DNA from: Xanthomonas maliensis
GTDB taxonomy: Bacteria; Pseudomonadota; Gammaproteobacteria; Xanthomonadales; Xanthomonadaceae
Assembly: GCF_009192945.1 (NCBI RefSeq)
Contig: NZ_NSET01000023.1
Location: 43,672 to 107,671, forward strand
DNA: 64,000 nt
Reading direction: 5' to 3'
Part shown: in pieces, positions 34,667 through 45,411 of the stretch
How the letters are laid out: each line of letters starts with the position of its first letter
How positions within the stretch are numbered: position 1 is the stretch's first letter
Program-made: the position numbers and the translations under genes
The notes under the pieces: model-generated
What the model saw: the letters and a program-made list of their open reading frames with translations, nothing else
Told to the model about the DNA's origin: nothing
Databases searched by the model: none

Positions 34667-37600
34667 ATGCATACGGACACCTCATCGCTGTCTCCGTTGA
34701 CGCGCGCGCAGCGCGGTCTGTGGGTCGGTAGCAAGTTGCACACCGATAACACCTTGATGCTCTCCGAGGGATTGGAGCTGTTCGGGCCGCTGGATCCTGC
34801 GTTGTTGATGCAGGCATCACGGCAGATCACCGAAGAGTTCGACACGCTACGGCTATGCATCAGCGAGCAGGGTGGCCTGCCGAGTCAAGTGGTATTGCCG
34901 GTGTATCCAGGGGCATTTCCGATCTTCGACGTCAGCGACGATCCGGCGCCGCGCAACGCGGCCGAACACTGGGTCGCCGAGCAGATTCGCAAGCCGGAAG
35001 ACCTGCGTAACGGGCCGCTGTGGTTCTGCGCGTTGTTTCGCCTGGGCCAGGACCATCACCTGTGGGTCCAGTACATGAGTCATCTGGTGATCGATGGCTT
35101 CACCGTGACGATGGTGGTGCAGCGCCTGGCCGCGCTCTATAGCGCCTATGCAGGCGGGCAAGTGCCCGAGCCCGCGGCCTACGGCAGCGCACTGGAGCTG
35201 GTGGCGCTGGAAGAACACTATCGCGCCTCCGATCGTCATCAGCGCGATCGCGACTACTGGATGCAGCAGCTGGCCGACCTGCCGCCGCCGGCGACGCTGG
35301 CGCGCCCACGCGATTACCGCAGCGCTGGTCTGGTGCGTGCCAGTGGCCAATTTTCCGCCAAGCAGATCGCGCGCCTGCGAGCGCTGGGACGCGCGCATGG
35401 CGCCAGTCTTCCGCAGACCTTGATCGCGCTGGTCGCCGCGTACTACCACCGCTACACCGGCGTGAGCGACTTGGTGATTGCCATGCCGGTGACGGGGCGC
35501 ATCAATGCGCGCTATCGCCAGGTACCGGGCATGGTCGCCAACGTGGTTTACCTGCGCCTGGCAATCCAACCCGAGCAGCCGTTCCACGCGTTGCTTGCTC
35601 AGGTCTCCTCGGTAGTGCGTCACGCCCTGCGTCATCAGCAGTATCGCTTCGAGGACGTTCGTCGCGATCTGGGCGTGTTCGGCGGCGAACAGAAGATCGC
35701 GCGATTGGCGGTCAATATCGAAGCGTTCGACTACGCACTGCGTTTCGGCGAGGCGTATGCGCTGCCGCACAACCTGTCCAATGGCCCGGCCGACGACCTG
35801 ACCATCTTCTGCTATGAGCGTGGCGACGGCACCGCCGTGCGCTTCGACCTGGATGCCAACCCGGCGCTGTACGACCAAGACGAACTCGTCGAGCATTGCC
35901 GTCGCCTGGGCGTGTTGGCCGATGCGGTACTGACCACGTCCGAGCAGCCGCTCGGCTGGCTCGATGTCCTGGGCCGGCAAGAGCGCACCCGCCTGCTGCA
36001 AACGTGGAATGCCACCAGCAGACCGCTGCCGGAGCCGGCAACGCTGTTGCACGAGCTGCTGCAACAGCTGGAGGTGATGCCCGCGGCGATCGTCGTCCAG
36101 TGCGACAACCGCACGCTCGACTATGCGCAGCTCTGCGAGCTTGCCTCGCGCATTGCCGCGCAGTGGGTGGCCGACGGTGTCCGGCCTGGCGATGTGATTG
36201 CCGTGGCGCTGCCGCGCAGCGAGCACCTGCTGCTGGTTCTGCTGGCAGTGATGTGGAGCGGTGCGGCGTATTTGCCGCTCGATCCGGCCGGCCCGCCGAT
36301 CCGCAACCGGCAGATGCTCGACGATGCTGGCGCCATCGGCCTGGTCTGCGAGCCGGAGCTGCGCGACGCGCTGCTGCTGGGTGGCATGGTGTGGCTGGAT
36401 CCGCGCCCGGCGCAGCTGCCGGCGGCGATTGCGCCGCTGGCCACGCCGGAGGGCACGGCCTATGTGCTGTACACCTCTGGTTCCACCGGTGCGCCGAAGG
36501 GTGTGGAAATCAGTCACCGCAGTCTGCTCAATCTGCTGGTCGCCATGCATCAGGAACTGGGGTTGCGGCCGCGCGATCGCGTGTTGGCGGTCACCACCGT
36601 GACCTTCGATATCGCCGGCCTGGAGCTGTACCTGCCCCTGTTGGTCGGTGCGCGCACGGTGATCGCGCAAGCCGGCATCGCGCACGATCCCCGCGGGCTG
36701 GCGCGCTTGATAGCGCAGGCGCAGATCAGCGTGATCCAGGCCACGCCGTCGCTGTGGCGGATCCTGCTGGCCAACCAGGACCTGCAACTGGACACGGTGC
36801 ACGCGCTGGTCGGCGGTGAAGCGCTGGGCGCCGAGTTGGCCACGCGCCTGCTGGGTCGCGTCGGTCGGCTGACGCAGTTGTACGGGCCGACCGAGACCAC
36901 GATCTGGTCGACCATCATGCCGTTGCAGCTGACCGATGCGATGCAGCCGCCGATCGGACGCCCGCTGGCCAACACGCGGCTGTATGTGCTCGATGCGCAG
37001 CAACAGCCGCTGCCGACCGGCGCGGTGGGCGAGCTGTACATCGGCGGCACCGGCGTGGCCAAGGGCTATCGCCGCAAGCCGCAGCTGACCGATGAGCGCT
37101 TCCTGGCCGATCCGTTTGCTGGCGATGGCAGCACGATGTACCGCACCGGCGATCAGGTGCGTTTTCGTCCTGACGGGGTGCTGGAGTTCATTGGCCGTGG
37201 CGATGACCAGCTGAAGATTCGTGGCCATCGCATCGAGCCGCGCGAGGTCGAGGATGCGCTACAGCAGCATCCGCAGGTCGCCCAGGCGGCGGTGGTCGGA
37301 CATCGCGATGGCGACGGCGTGTTGCAACTGCTGGCCTATGTGGCGCCACGACCCGGGCAGACGGTGGAGCCTGAGAGCCTGCGCCAGCATTTGCAGGTGT
37401 ATCTGCCGCCGGCCATGCTGCCGTCGCTGTGGATGCCGTTGCCGGCCTTGCCGCTGACGGCGAGTGGCAAGCTGGATCGCAAGGCGCTGCCGGCACCCGA
37501 CGCGCAGCCTGCGCGCACGCACGTGCCGCCGCGCGATGCGATCGAGCGGCAACTGGCGACCCTGCTGCAGGAGATCCTGGCCATCGATGAGGTCGGCGTG

Positions 37601-38656
37601 CACGACAGCTTCTTCGATCTGGGCGGCGATTCGCTGCGCGCTGCCGAGATCGCCGCACGCTTTCCGCAGCTGTTCGGTGTCGATCTGCCGCTGGGCACTT
37701 TGTTCCACACGCCCACCATCGCCGGCCTGGCCGAGGTGGTGCGGCGCAACGGCCAGCTGCACAGCGATCCGTTGGCCTGCGTGCTGCCGCTGCGGGCCGG
37801 CGAGGTCGGCGTTCCGACCTTGTTCTGCATCCATCCAGTGATCGGCCTGGGCTGGTCGTACCTGACCTTGCTCGGCCAGTTGGATCCGCGGTGGCCGGTG
37901 GTGGCCTTGCAATCGCCCGGCCTGGCCGATCGCAGCTACCGGCCGGACAGTTTGCAGGCGATCGCCCGCGACTACCTGGTGCGCTTGCGCAGCGTGCAAC
38001 CGCATGGCCCCTATCGTCTGCTGGGTTGGTCGTTGGGCGGCCTGATCGCACACGCCATCGCGGCCGAGCTGCGCGCGGCCGGGGAGTCGGTCGAGCTGCT
38101 CGCCCTGCTCGACAGTTATCCGCATCAAGCGCAGGCCGAGCAGCTCGACGAAGCCGTCAGCGTCCGCGCGGCGGTGCAGGCGCTCGATCTGCAGCCGCCG
38201 GCGGATACGCCGCTGCCTACCACGATGGCCGGGCTGGCTGGGTTGCTGTGCGATCACTATGGCTTGCTGTCGTTCCCGCTGGTCCGTCAGCTACTGGAAC
38301 AGCAACCGGACCTGCTGACCAACATCGGCGAGCTGACCCAGCATCATCTACGTCTCGCGCGTCGCCATCGTCCGAGCGGGATCGATGTGGATGCCGTCTT
38401 CGTCGAGGCGACGCGTCGTCCGACCGCCGCGATGGACACCGTCGCGTGGATCGACCACCGCCCGCAGGCCTGGCAGCCACTGACGCGCGGCTTGCAGGTG
38501 CATGCACTGGATAGCGATCACCATGGCATGTTCGCGCTGGCGCATGTGGCAACCCTGGCCGACCTGCTGCAGGCGGCCGTGGTGCAGGCGACGGCGCGCC
38601 CGGCGGCGATTGGAGTACCGCTGCAGACCAGCGATGGCATCGCCGAATATGCCTGA
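34667..38656 (+). CDS. Single-module NRPS, C-A-T-TE, predicted glycine-activating
   Basis: The 1329-residue enzyme resembles EntF in layout. The condensation domain (about 1-430) has SHLVIDG with catalytic H139. The adenylation domain (about 450-960) has YTSGSTGAPKG (about 602-612), YGPTETT (from 739), YRTGDQVRF and SGKLDRK. The carrier has GGDSL with S989, and the type I thioesterase (about 1060-1329) has GWSLGG with S1122, an Asp and a His (DSDHHGMF). Reading the specificity positions by alignment to GrsA from memory gives DILQLGLIWK, a glycine-type code. The first C domain has no upstream module, so it takes an acyl or aryl group from a separate carrier. ATG 34667 has AGGA at 6 bp; ATG 34661 is alternative. 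Confidence 0.93.
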   Translation: MHTDTSSLSPLTRAQRGLWVGSKLHTDNTLMLSEGLELFGPLDPALLMQASRQITEEFDTLRLCISEQGGLPSQVVLPVYPGAFPIFDVSDDPAPRNAAEHWVAEQIRKPEDLRNGPLWFCALFRLGQDHHLWVQYMSHLVIDGFTVTMVVQRLAALYSAYAGGQVPEPAAYGSALELVALEEHYRASDRHQRDRDYWMQQLADLPPPATLARPRDYRSAGLVRASGQFSAKQIARLRALGRAHGASLPQTLIALVAAYYHRYTGVSDLVIAMPVTGRINARYRQVPGMVANVVYLRLAIQPEQPFHALLAQVSSVVRHALRHQQYRFEDVRRDLGVFGGEQKIARLAVNIEAFDYALRFGEAYALPHNLSNGPADDLTIFCYERGDGTAVRFDLDANPALYDQDELVEHCRRLGVLADAVLTTSEQPLGWLDVLGRQERTRLLQTWNATSRPLPEPATLLHELLQQLEVMPAAIVVQCDNRTLDYAQLCELASRIAAQWVADGVRPGDVIAVALPRSEHLLLVLLAVMWSGAAYLPLDPAGPPIRNRQMLDDAGAIGLVCEPELRDALLLGGMVWLDPRPAQLPAAIAPLATPEGTAYVLYTSGSTGAPKGVEISHRSLLNLLVAMHQELGLRPRDRVLAVTTVTFDIAGLELYLPLLVGARTVIAQAGIAHDPRGLARLIAQAQISVIQATPSLWRILLANQDLQLDTVHALVGGEALGAELATRLLGRVGRLTQLYGPTETTIWSTIMPLQLTDAMQPPIGRPLANTRLYVLDAQQQPLPTGAVGELYIGGTGVAKGYRRKPQLTDERFLADPFAGDGSTMYRTGDQVRFRPDGVLEFIGRGDDQLKIRGHRIEPREVEDALQQHPQVAQAAVVGHRDGDGVLQLLAYVAPRPGQTVEPESLRQHLQVYLPPAMLPSLWMPLPALPLTASGKLDRKALPAPDAQPARTHVPPRDAIERQLATLLQEILAIDEVGVHDSFFDLGGDSLRAAEIAARFPQLFGVDLPLGTLFHTPTIAGLAEVVRRNGQLHSDPLACVLPLRAGEVGVPTLFCIHPVIGLGWSYLTLLGQLDPRWPVVALQSPGLADRSYRPDSLQAIARDYLVRLRSVQPHGPYRLLGWSLGGLIAHAIAAELRAAGESVELLALLDSYPHQAQAEQLDEAVSVRAAVQALDLQPPADTPLPTTMAGLAGLLCDHYGLLSFPLVRQLLEQQPDLLTNIGELTQHHLRLARRHRPSGIDVDAVFVEATRRPTAAMDTVAWIDHRPQAWQPLTRGLQVHALDSDHHGMFALAHVATLADLLQAAVVQATARPAAIGVPLQTSDGIAEYA

Positions 38657-39980
38657 AGGCGGCGCCATCGCCACGGCGGGCGCTGCCTGCCGGCCTGGGC
38701 GGCCGATCGTGATCGCCACCCTCGGCACCCAGGGCGACGTACGGCCGATCGTTGCCCTGGGGCGAGGGTTGCAGCAGCGCGGGCATGTGGTGCGCATCCT
38801 GACCAGTGAGAACTTCGCCTCGCTGGTCACGGCCAATGGCTTGGCCTTCGCGCCGCTCAATGGCGATCACCAGCGCATGCTGCAACGGTCTCCGATCAGC
38901 AGCCGGCAGTCGTCGTTGGCTATTTCGCGGATGTTCCGCGAGCATCTGGCGCAGTGGTCGCCGGATTGGGCACGGCAGGGACGCGCGGCCTGTGCCGACG
39001 CCGGCCTGGTGATCGGCGTCGGCACCGCCAGCCTGCTGGCTGCCGCCTTGGGCGAGGCGTTGCAGATCCCGGTGGTCCATGCGCAATTGCAGCCGATCAC
39101 CCCATCGCGCCACGTGCCGTTGATGGTCAGGCCGCAGTGGCATTTGCCAGGCCCGCTGCAGGTCGGCATCCAAACCGCGATGCGCATGGGCGGCTGGCAG
39201 GTGCTGCGTCATGCCATCGACGAGACGGTGCGGCCGCAATTGGGACTGCGGCCCTACGGTTGGCGCGGCCCCAATTTCGCTACGGCGCGTGTGCTGTATG
39301 GCTATAGCGAGCACTTGTGCCCGCGCCCGCCGGATTGGCCGGCGCGCGTGCAGGTCTGCGGTTTCTGGTCGCTGCCGCAGCCCCGATGGGAACCGCCTGC
39401 TGCGTTGCAGGCATTTCTGGATGCCGGGCCGCCGCCGGTCTACGTCGGCTTCGGCAGCATGATCGCCGCGGATGCTGAGCGGCTGACCGAGACGGTCAAG
39501 GCGGCGTTGCGCCTGACTGGCCAGCGCGCACTGCTGGCCGCTGGATGGGGCGGCCTGGCGGCCGCTGGCGACCCGCCATCGCAGCAGTTCTTCACGCTCG
39601 ATCAGGTTCCCCATGACTGGTTGTTTCCGCGCGTTGCGGTGGCGGTCCACCACGGTGGGGCTGGCACCAGTGCTGCGGCGCTGACGGCCGGTATTCCCTC
39701 GGTGGTGGTGCCGTTCGGCTACGACCAGCGATTCTGGGGACATTGTCTGGCGCAGCGCGGGGTCGCGCCGCCGGTCGTGGATCACGCTGGCTTGCAGCCG
39801 GAAGCGCTCGCACAGGCGTTACGACAGGCCAGTGCACCAGCGATGCGCATGGCAGCGCAGGCACTCGGACAGCGGTTGCGCGAGGAAGATGGCGTCGGCA
39901 CGGCGGTGGCACAGCTGGTGCGTTGGGGGCTGTTGGCCGAGGCTGGCGCTCTCGCCCCGGACGTGGCGATGGCGCACTGA
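38649..39980 (+). CDS. GT1-family (UGT/MGT-like) glycosyltransferase
   Basis: The 443-residue protein has the GT-B fold. The N-terminal acceptor domain opens PIVIATLGTQGDVRPIVALG, and the C-terminal donor domain carries VAVHHGGAGTSAAAL (H334-H335) and PFGYDQRFWG. Those motifs are typical of glycosyltransferases acting on sterols, macrolides, glycopeptides and rhamnolipid-type lipids. The start codon lies 8 bp inside the NRPS gene, so translation is coupled and the acceptor is very likely the NRPS product. The donor sugar cannot be read. Confidence 0.9.
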   Translation: MPEGGAIATAGAACRPGRPIVIATLGTQGDVRPIVALGRGLQQRGHVVRILTSENFASLVTANGLAFAPLNGDHQRMLQRSPISSRQSSLAISRMFREHLAQWSPDWARQGRAACADAGLVIGVGTASLLAAALGEALQIPVVHAQLQPITPSRHVPLMVRPQWHLPGPLQVGIQTAMRMGGWQVLRHAIDETVRPQLGLRPYGWRGPNFATARVLYGYSEHLCPRPPDWPARVQVCGFWSLPQPRWEPPAALQAFLDAGPPPVYVGFGSMIAADAERLTETVKAALRLTGQRALLAAGWGGLAAAGDPPSQQFFTLDQVPHDWLFPRVAVAVHHGGAGTSAAALTAGIPSVVVPFGYDQRFWGHCLAQRGVAPPVVDHAGLQPEALAQALRQASAPAMRMAAQALGQRLREEDGVGTAVAQLVRWGLLAEAGALAPDVAMAH

Positions 39981-40161
39981 TTTTCGGATCGGACGGTGCG
40001 TCGTCCGCTGTGTCATGCCACCCGGCGGCTCGGAGCTGTCGCAAGAAATCGCGGGTGGCTGTGCTGTCTGCGCAGGCAGCGCGTTACTCGGCATGGCGTG
40101 CGCCTGGAGCGATGCGGTTGCGGCACAATGTGCGCTCTGCCTGCAAGGACGTCGTCGGCCC

Positions 40162-41289
40162 ATGCGTTACCCGGCTCTGGATCTGTTGCGCGGTATCGCC
40201 ATCGTCTGGGTGATGCTGTTCCATTCCTTCGTGGTGGGCGGTCTGGGGCCTGACTGGTCGTGGCTGTCGCGCTATGGCTGGATGGGCGTGGATCTGTTCT
40301 TCGTGCTCAGCGGTTTTCTGATCGGGACTCAGGTGCTCAGGCCATTGGCGCGCGGCGAGCGACTGGCGCTGGGGGACTTCTATCTGCGGCGTGCGTTTCG
40401 CATCCTGCCGGCGTTCTGGGTAATGTTGCTGCTCTATCTGGCATGGCCGTCGATCAGAGAAGCCGACGGCCTGGCGCCGTGGTGGATGTTCGTCAGCTTC
40501 AGCTACAACCTGCTGGTGGACTACACCCAACAGGCGGCCTTCTCGCATGCCTGGTCGCTCTGCGTGGAGGAGCACTTCTACCTGGTGTTCCCGTTGCTGG
40601 CGCTGTGGCTGGCGCGCGGCCGCTCGCGGCGCTGGGTGACCTTGGTCTGCGTGGTGGTGGTGATGGCTGGCATCGGCCTGCGGACCGGCATCTGGCTGCA
40701 CGACACCGCGCTCGATGGCGTCGGCGCCGGGCTGCAACGCAACTGGTTCATCGAGGACATCTACTACCCAACCTGGTGTCGTCTGGATGGACTGTTGGCC
40801 GGGGTCGTACTGGCGCTGATCCAGGTCTATGCGCCGCAGCGTTGGTCCGCACTGCAAGACCGCGGCAATGCCTTGTTGTTGGGTGGCCTGGCGACGGTGG
40901 CGCTGGCGATGTGGCTATTTGGCGAGCGCACTGGCTTGCTCGGCAATGCCATCGGTTGGCCGGTGTTGTCGCTGGGGCTGGCGATGTTGGTGGCGGCCGG
41001 CACGGCTGGCCGGTGTCTGCTTGGACGGCTGCGGGTGCCCGGTGCGGGCTGGTTGGCGGCCATTTCCTACAGCCTGTACCTCAGCCACAAGGCCGCCTTC
41101 CATCTGACACAGGATTGGTTCGGTCGGCAGTTGGACGGACACGGCGTGTTGGCGTTCGCAGTGTATGCACTCGCTGCACTCCTGGCCGGCGCGGCGCTGC
41201 ACTATCTGGTGGAGCGGCCGGGCCTGCGCCTGCGTGGCTTGCTGCTGGATCGCCGCGTGCCGGCAGCGGTCGCCGAATCGGCACCCTAG
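40162..41289 (+). CDS. Acyltransferase 3 (OafA/YrhL-type) membrane protein
   Basis: The 375-residue integral membrane protein has about ten helices. Family motifs are RYPALDLLRGIAIVWVMLFH (first helix, His), GVDLFFVLSGFLIG, FYLRRAFRILPAFW and SLCVEEHFYLVFPL. Such enzymes move acyl groups from the cytosol to sugars or lipids at the inner membrane. It starts 181 bp after the glycosyltransferase on the same strand. O-acylation of the glycosylated NRPS product is the natural inference, but modification of another envelope glycan is possible. Confidence 0.88.
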   Translation: MRYPALDLLRGIAIVWVMLFHSFVVGGLGPDWSWLSRYGWMGVDLFFVLSGFLIGTQVLRPLARGERLALGDFYLRRAFRILPAFWVMLLLYLAWPSIREADGLAPWWMFVSFSYNLLVDYTQQAAFSHAWSLCVEEHFYLVFPLLALWLARGRSRRWVTLVCVVVVMAGIGLRTGIWLHDTALDGVGAGLQRNWFIEDIYYPTWCRLDGLLAGVVLALIQVYAPQRWSALQDRGNALLLGGLATVALAMWLFGERTGLLGNAIGWPVLSLGLAMLVAAGTAGRCLLGRLRVPGAGWLAAISYSLYLSHKAAFHLTQDWFGRQLDGHGVLAFAVYALAALLAGAALHYLVERPGLRLRGLLLDRRVPAAVAESAP

Positions 41290-41381
41290 CGCGTGTCATG
41301 CCCTTCGCGGCGCGTACCGCTCCACCGACATGACACGCGCCCGCGGCGGCGCCCTCGGCTCGCGCCGAAGGGCCGGGGTCG

Positions 41382-42170
<789 letters not shown>

Positions 42171-42692
42171 TTAGGGCGATGCGTCTGGCGCCGCGCGTCG
42201 TGCGGCCAACTGCGCGGGCGTCAGCGGTTCGCGGCGGATGACCTGGCCGTGCCGCAGTTGCAGCAGGACGTAGGGCAGCGCGGAAGCGGGCGTGCCGGGC
42301 GCCGGTGGGTCGGGCAGGGCGACCAGCACTTCGCCATCGACCCAGTCGGCGACCACCGGCGCGCGCCGGTTTGGAAATAGCACCGGCAATGGCAACGTTG
42401 GTGGCGCATCGGCGCAGGCACCGAGCACCACCCGGTCCAGCAGCAGGCGGTTGCCGTCCACTCGCCAGAACGCCTGATAGCCCCGCCAGTTGGCGCTGCA
42501 GGCGCCCAAAGCCGACCCGGCATGGGCAACGAACCGCTGCCAGGTCGCTGGATCGTCGAGCACCGACGACAGCGGTTCGGCCAGCACCACCGCGTCCTGG
42601 CCGTCAAGCTGGATGCGATCGGGGATCTGCTCGGTGGCCTGGCTTGCGCCGACCAACCCGCACAGCAGCAGTCCGAGCGCGCGGCGTCTCAC
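42171..42692 (-). CDS. Hypothetical exported protein, GTG start
   Basis: The 173-residue protein has an N-terminal signal segment RRRALGLLLCGLVGASQA. A soluble domain with DRIQLDGQDAVVLAEPLSSV, WRVDGNRLLLDRVVL and a PVVADWVDGEVLVALPDPP strand region follows. The start is a GTG 6 bp past the stop of the SPOR gene; no ATG lies nearby in frame. A Leu/Cys pair at the end of the signal (LLCGLVG) might be a lipobox, but spacing is imperfect. Family is not recognised. It is probably co-transcribed with the SPOR gene. Confidence 0.65.
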   Translation of the reverse strand: MRRRALGLLLCGLVGASQATEQIPDRIQLDGQDAVVLAEPLSSVLDDPATWQRFVAHAGSALGACSANWRGYQAFWRVDGNRLLLDRVVLGACADAPPTLPLPVLFPNRRAPVVADWVDGEVLVALPDPPAPGTPASALPYVLLQLRHGQVIRREPLTPAQLAARRAAPDASP

Positions 42693-42697
42693 CGCGA

Positions 42698-43591
42698 CTA
42701 CTGGGCCTTGATCGCGATGGCCGAGACGCCGCTGCCGGTCAGCTTCTGCTTGGCCTCGGCCAGTTCGCCGGCGCTGCCGTACGGCCCCATTCGCACGCGA
42801 TAGACGGTCTTGCCGCCGATATCGGCCGATTCCACTCGCGCGGCCAGGCCCATCATCGCCAGTTTGGCCTTGGTCGACTCGGCATCGCCGGACGCGCCGA
42901 ATGAGCCGGCCTGCAGGATGTAGCGGGTGTTGTCGGGCGCGGCGGTGGCGGGTTGCGCGCTGGGCTTGGGCGTGCTGGCCGCAGCAGTTGGTGCGCTTGC
43001 CGCGGTGGTCGGCGTCGTGGTCGCCGCGGTGGCGGTGGGTGCGGGCGCGGTGCGGGCGGGTACGGTTTCTGCGAGCGGCTTGGGCGTACTCGCCGCGGTC
43101 TCCTTCAACGGCACCGGCACGCTGGCCGCCGGTGTGGCCGCCGCTGCAGTGACCGCCGCCGCAGCAGCGCCGGCGGCCGGTGGGGCCGGCTTGCCTTCCA
43201 GCGCCGCGCGGGCGCGCGCGGCTTCCTCGGCACGCGCGCTGGCCGCCAGTTCGGCATCGGACATTTGCACTTCCTTGCCGGGCAGCAAGGTGTAGAAGTC
43301 GTATTGCGTCTGCGCGTCGCCGGCTTTGGTCGCCGGTTTGTTGGTTTGCGCGTTGGGCTTGGGCAATTCGGCCGGCGTGTCCACGTCGGCATCGGCCACC
43401 GGCGGTGGTTGCGCGTCCGGATTCGGTCGCGGGCCCACGCGCAGGAAGCCATCGCCGTCCTTCTTGAACAGGTTGGGGGCGGCCAGGAACACCACCGCGG
43501 CGATCGCCGCACCGGCGACCAGCCACACCCAGCCGGGCGTGCCGTTGCTGGTGTTGCGTCGGGCCTGACTCTTACCGCGTCGTGCTGCCAT
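42698..43591 (-). CDS. SPOR-domain protein, FtsN-like
   Basis: The 297-residue protein has a short basic cytosolic tail and one transmembrane helix (TPGWVWLVAGAAIAAVVFLA, about 18-37). A long Ala/Pro/Thr-rich periplasmic linker is followed by a C-terminal SPOR domain (about 222-297: YILQAGSFGASGDAESTKAK, VYRVRMGPYGSAGELAEAKQ). SPOR domains bind denuded peptidoglycan at the division site. Position next to argS is that of FtsN-like genes in Pseudomonas. It starts 45 bp after argS stops. Confidence 0.88.
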   Translation of the reverse strand: MAARRGKSQARRNTSNGTPGWVWLVAGAAIAAVVFLAAPNLFKKDGDGFLRVGPRPNPDAQPPPVADADVDTPAELPKPNAQTNKPATKAGDAQTQYDFYTLLPGKEVQMSDAELAASARAEEAARARAALEGKPAPPAAGAAAAAVTAAAATPAASVPVPLKETAASTPKPLAETVPARTAPAPTATAATTTPTTAASAPTAAASTPKPSAQPATAAPDNTRYILQAGSFGASGDAESTKAKLAMMGLAARVESADIGGKTVYRVRMGPYGSAGELAEAKQKLTGSGVSAIAIKAQ

Positions 43592-43635
43592 CTACCACGT
43601 CTCCAATCACATCGGTTGCGGGCGCGTGGCCCGGC

Positions 43636-45324
43636 TTACATCTTTTCGGGTGCGCTGACGCCCAGCAGGCCCAGGCCGTTGGCCAGCACCTGCTGGGTGG
43701 CCACCGCCAGCGTGAGCTTGGCATCGCGTTCGCCGGCATCGTCGACCAGCAGCTTGGTGTGGTGATACCACGTGTGGAAGGCGTGCGCCAATTCACGCAG
43801 ATACTGCGCGATCAGGTACGGCTCCAGCGCGTGGCCGGCGGTTTCCACCACCTCCGGATAGCGCGACAGCTCCAGCATCACCGTCAGCGCGTGTTCGTCG
43901 TCCAGGCGGGCGAGCTCGGCCATGCCGTGCGCCTGCTCGTATTTGAAGCCCTTTTCCTGCGCCTGGCGCAGCACGCTGCACACGCGCGCATGCGCGTACT
44001 GCACGTAGAACACCGGGTTGTCGTTGCTTTGCGCGCGCGCCAGATCGATATCGAAGGTCAGCTGCGAGTCGGGCTTGCGCGCGATCAGGAACCAGCGCAC
44101 CGCATCGGCGCTGGTTTCCTCGATCAGGTCGCGTAAGGTGACGTAGCTGCCGGCGCGCTTGGACAGTTTCACTTCCTCGCCGCCACGCATCACCGTGACC
44201 ATCTGGTGCAGCACGTATTCCGGCCAACCCTGCGGGATGCCCAGTTCCAGTGCCTGCAGGCCGGCGCGCACGCGCGTCAGCGAGCCGTGGTGGTCGGCGC
44301 CCAGTTCGGTGATCGCGCGCTCGTAGCCGCGCTGCCACTTGCTCAGGTGATAGGCCACGTCCGGCACGAAGTAGGTGTAAGTGCCGTCGGACTTGCGCAT
44401 GACGCGGTCCTTGTCGTCGCCGAAGTCGGTGGACTTCAGCCACAGCGCACCGCCTTCCTCGTAGGTGTGGCCGGAGGCGATCAGCTTCTGTACCGCTTCT
44501 TCGACCTTGCCGTCGCGATACAGCGAGCTTTCCAGGAAGTAGATGTCGAAATCGACGCGGAATGCCGCCAGGTCGTGGTTCTGCTCGTTGCGCAGATAGG
44601 CTACCGCGAAGCGGCGGATCGCTTCCAGGTCGGTTGGATCCTTGGCGCCGGTGACCAGATGGCCTTCCAGGTCCACGGTATCGCCGGCCAGATAGGCCTG
44701 TGCGACATCGGCGATGTAGTCGCCGCGATACCCGGCCTCCGGCCAGCCGGCGCTGTCCGGGGTCAGGCCCTGCGCGCGTGCCTGCACCGACAGCGCCAGA
44801 TTCTCGATCTGCACGCCGGCATCGTTGTAATAGAACTCGCGCTTGACGTTCCAGCCATTGGCATCGAGCACGCGCGCCAGGCTGTCGCCGATGGCCGCAG
44901 CGCGGCCGTGACCGACATGCAGCGGGCCGGTCGGGTTGGCCGAGACGTATTCCACGCCGACCGAGCGGCCATTGCCGGCCAAGCCGCGACCATAGTCCTG
45001 GCCCTGCTTGATCACCTGCGCGACTTCGCGCTGGTAGGCGGTGGGGGCCAGATGGAAGTTGATGAAGCCGGGTCCGGCGATCTCCACCTTGGACACGTCG
45101 TCGCTGGCCGGCAGCGCCGCGACCAGCGCCTGCGCCAGCGCACGCGGATTGCTGCGTGCCGCCTTCGCCAGCAACATCGCGGCGTTGGTGGCGAAATCGC
45201 CGTGCTCGCGGGTCTTGGGCCGCTCGACCACGAAATCCGGCGGCAGGGTGTCGGCAGGCAGGGTGCCGTTGGCGCGCAAGGCTTCGATGCCTTGGCCGAT
45301 CAATGCGCGGAGTTGGGCTTTCAC
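43636..45324 (-). CDS. argS: Arginyl-tRNA synthetase
   Basis: The 562-residue class I synthetase has an N-terminal Add1 domain, the HIGH signature as [15 protein letters not shown], and a KMSK-like loop [13 protein letters not shown]. The DALR anticodon-binding domain is at the C-terminus. The GTG start ([20 protein letters not shown]) gives the usual family N-terminus; an ATG seven codons upstream is less likely. It charges tRNA-Arg in the cytosol. Confidence 0.96.
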   Translation of the reverse strand: MKAQLRALIGQGIEALRANGTLPADTLPPDFVVERPKTREHGDFATNAAMLLAKAARSNPRALAQALVAALPASDDVSKVEIAGPGFINFHLAPTAYQREVAQVIKQGQDYGRGLAGNGRSVGVEYVSANPTGPLHVGHGRAAAIGDSLARVLDANGWNVKREFYYNDAGVQIENLALSVQARAQGLTPDSAGWPEAGYRGDYIADVAQAYLAGDTVDLEGHLVTGAKDPTDLEAIRRFAVAYLRNEQNHDLAAFRVDFDIYFLESSLYRDGKVEEAVQKLIASGHTYEEGGALWLKSTDFGDDKDRVMRKSDGTYTYFVPDVAYHLSKWQRGYERAITELGADHHGSLTRVRAGLQALELGIPQGWPEYVLHQMVTVMRGGEEVKLSKRAGSYVTLRDLIEETSADAVRWFLIARKPDSQLTFDIDLARAQSNDNPVFYVQYAHARVCSVLRQAQEKGFKYEQAHGMAELARLDDEHALTVMLELSRYPEVVETAGHALEPYLIAQYLRELAHAFHTWYHHTKLLVDDAGERDAKLTLAVATQQVLANGLGLLGVSAPEKM

Positions 45325-45411
45325 GTGGGATCTGCTTGGAACCAAACCAGCGATTTTACCCGACCCGGAGCCGGCGAGTCGGGCCGCCGGTTCAGCCCGC
45401 AGCGGGGCGGG

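Noticed and set aside
34853..37228. A 791-codon minus-strand open frame inside the NRPS gene
   Set aside because: Composition is low-complexity Gln/Arg/His and it opposes the intact NRPS frame; a GC-bias shadow.
34667..38656. Annotating the NRPS as enterobactin synthetase EntF
   Set aside because: Layout matches, but the adenylation code is glycine-like rather than serine and no ent genes are adjacent.
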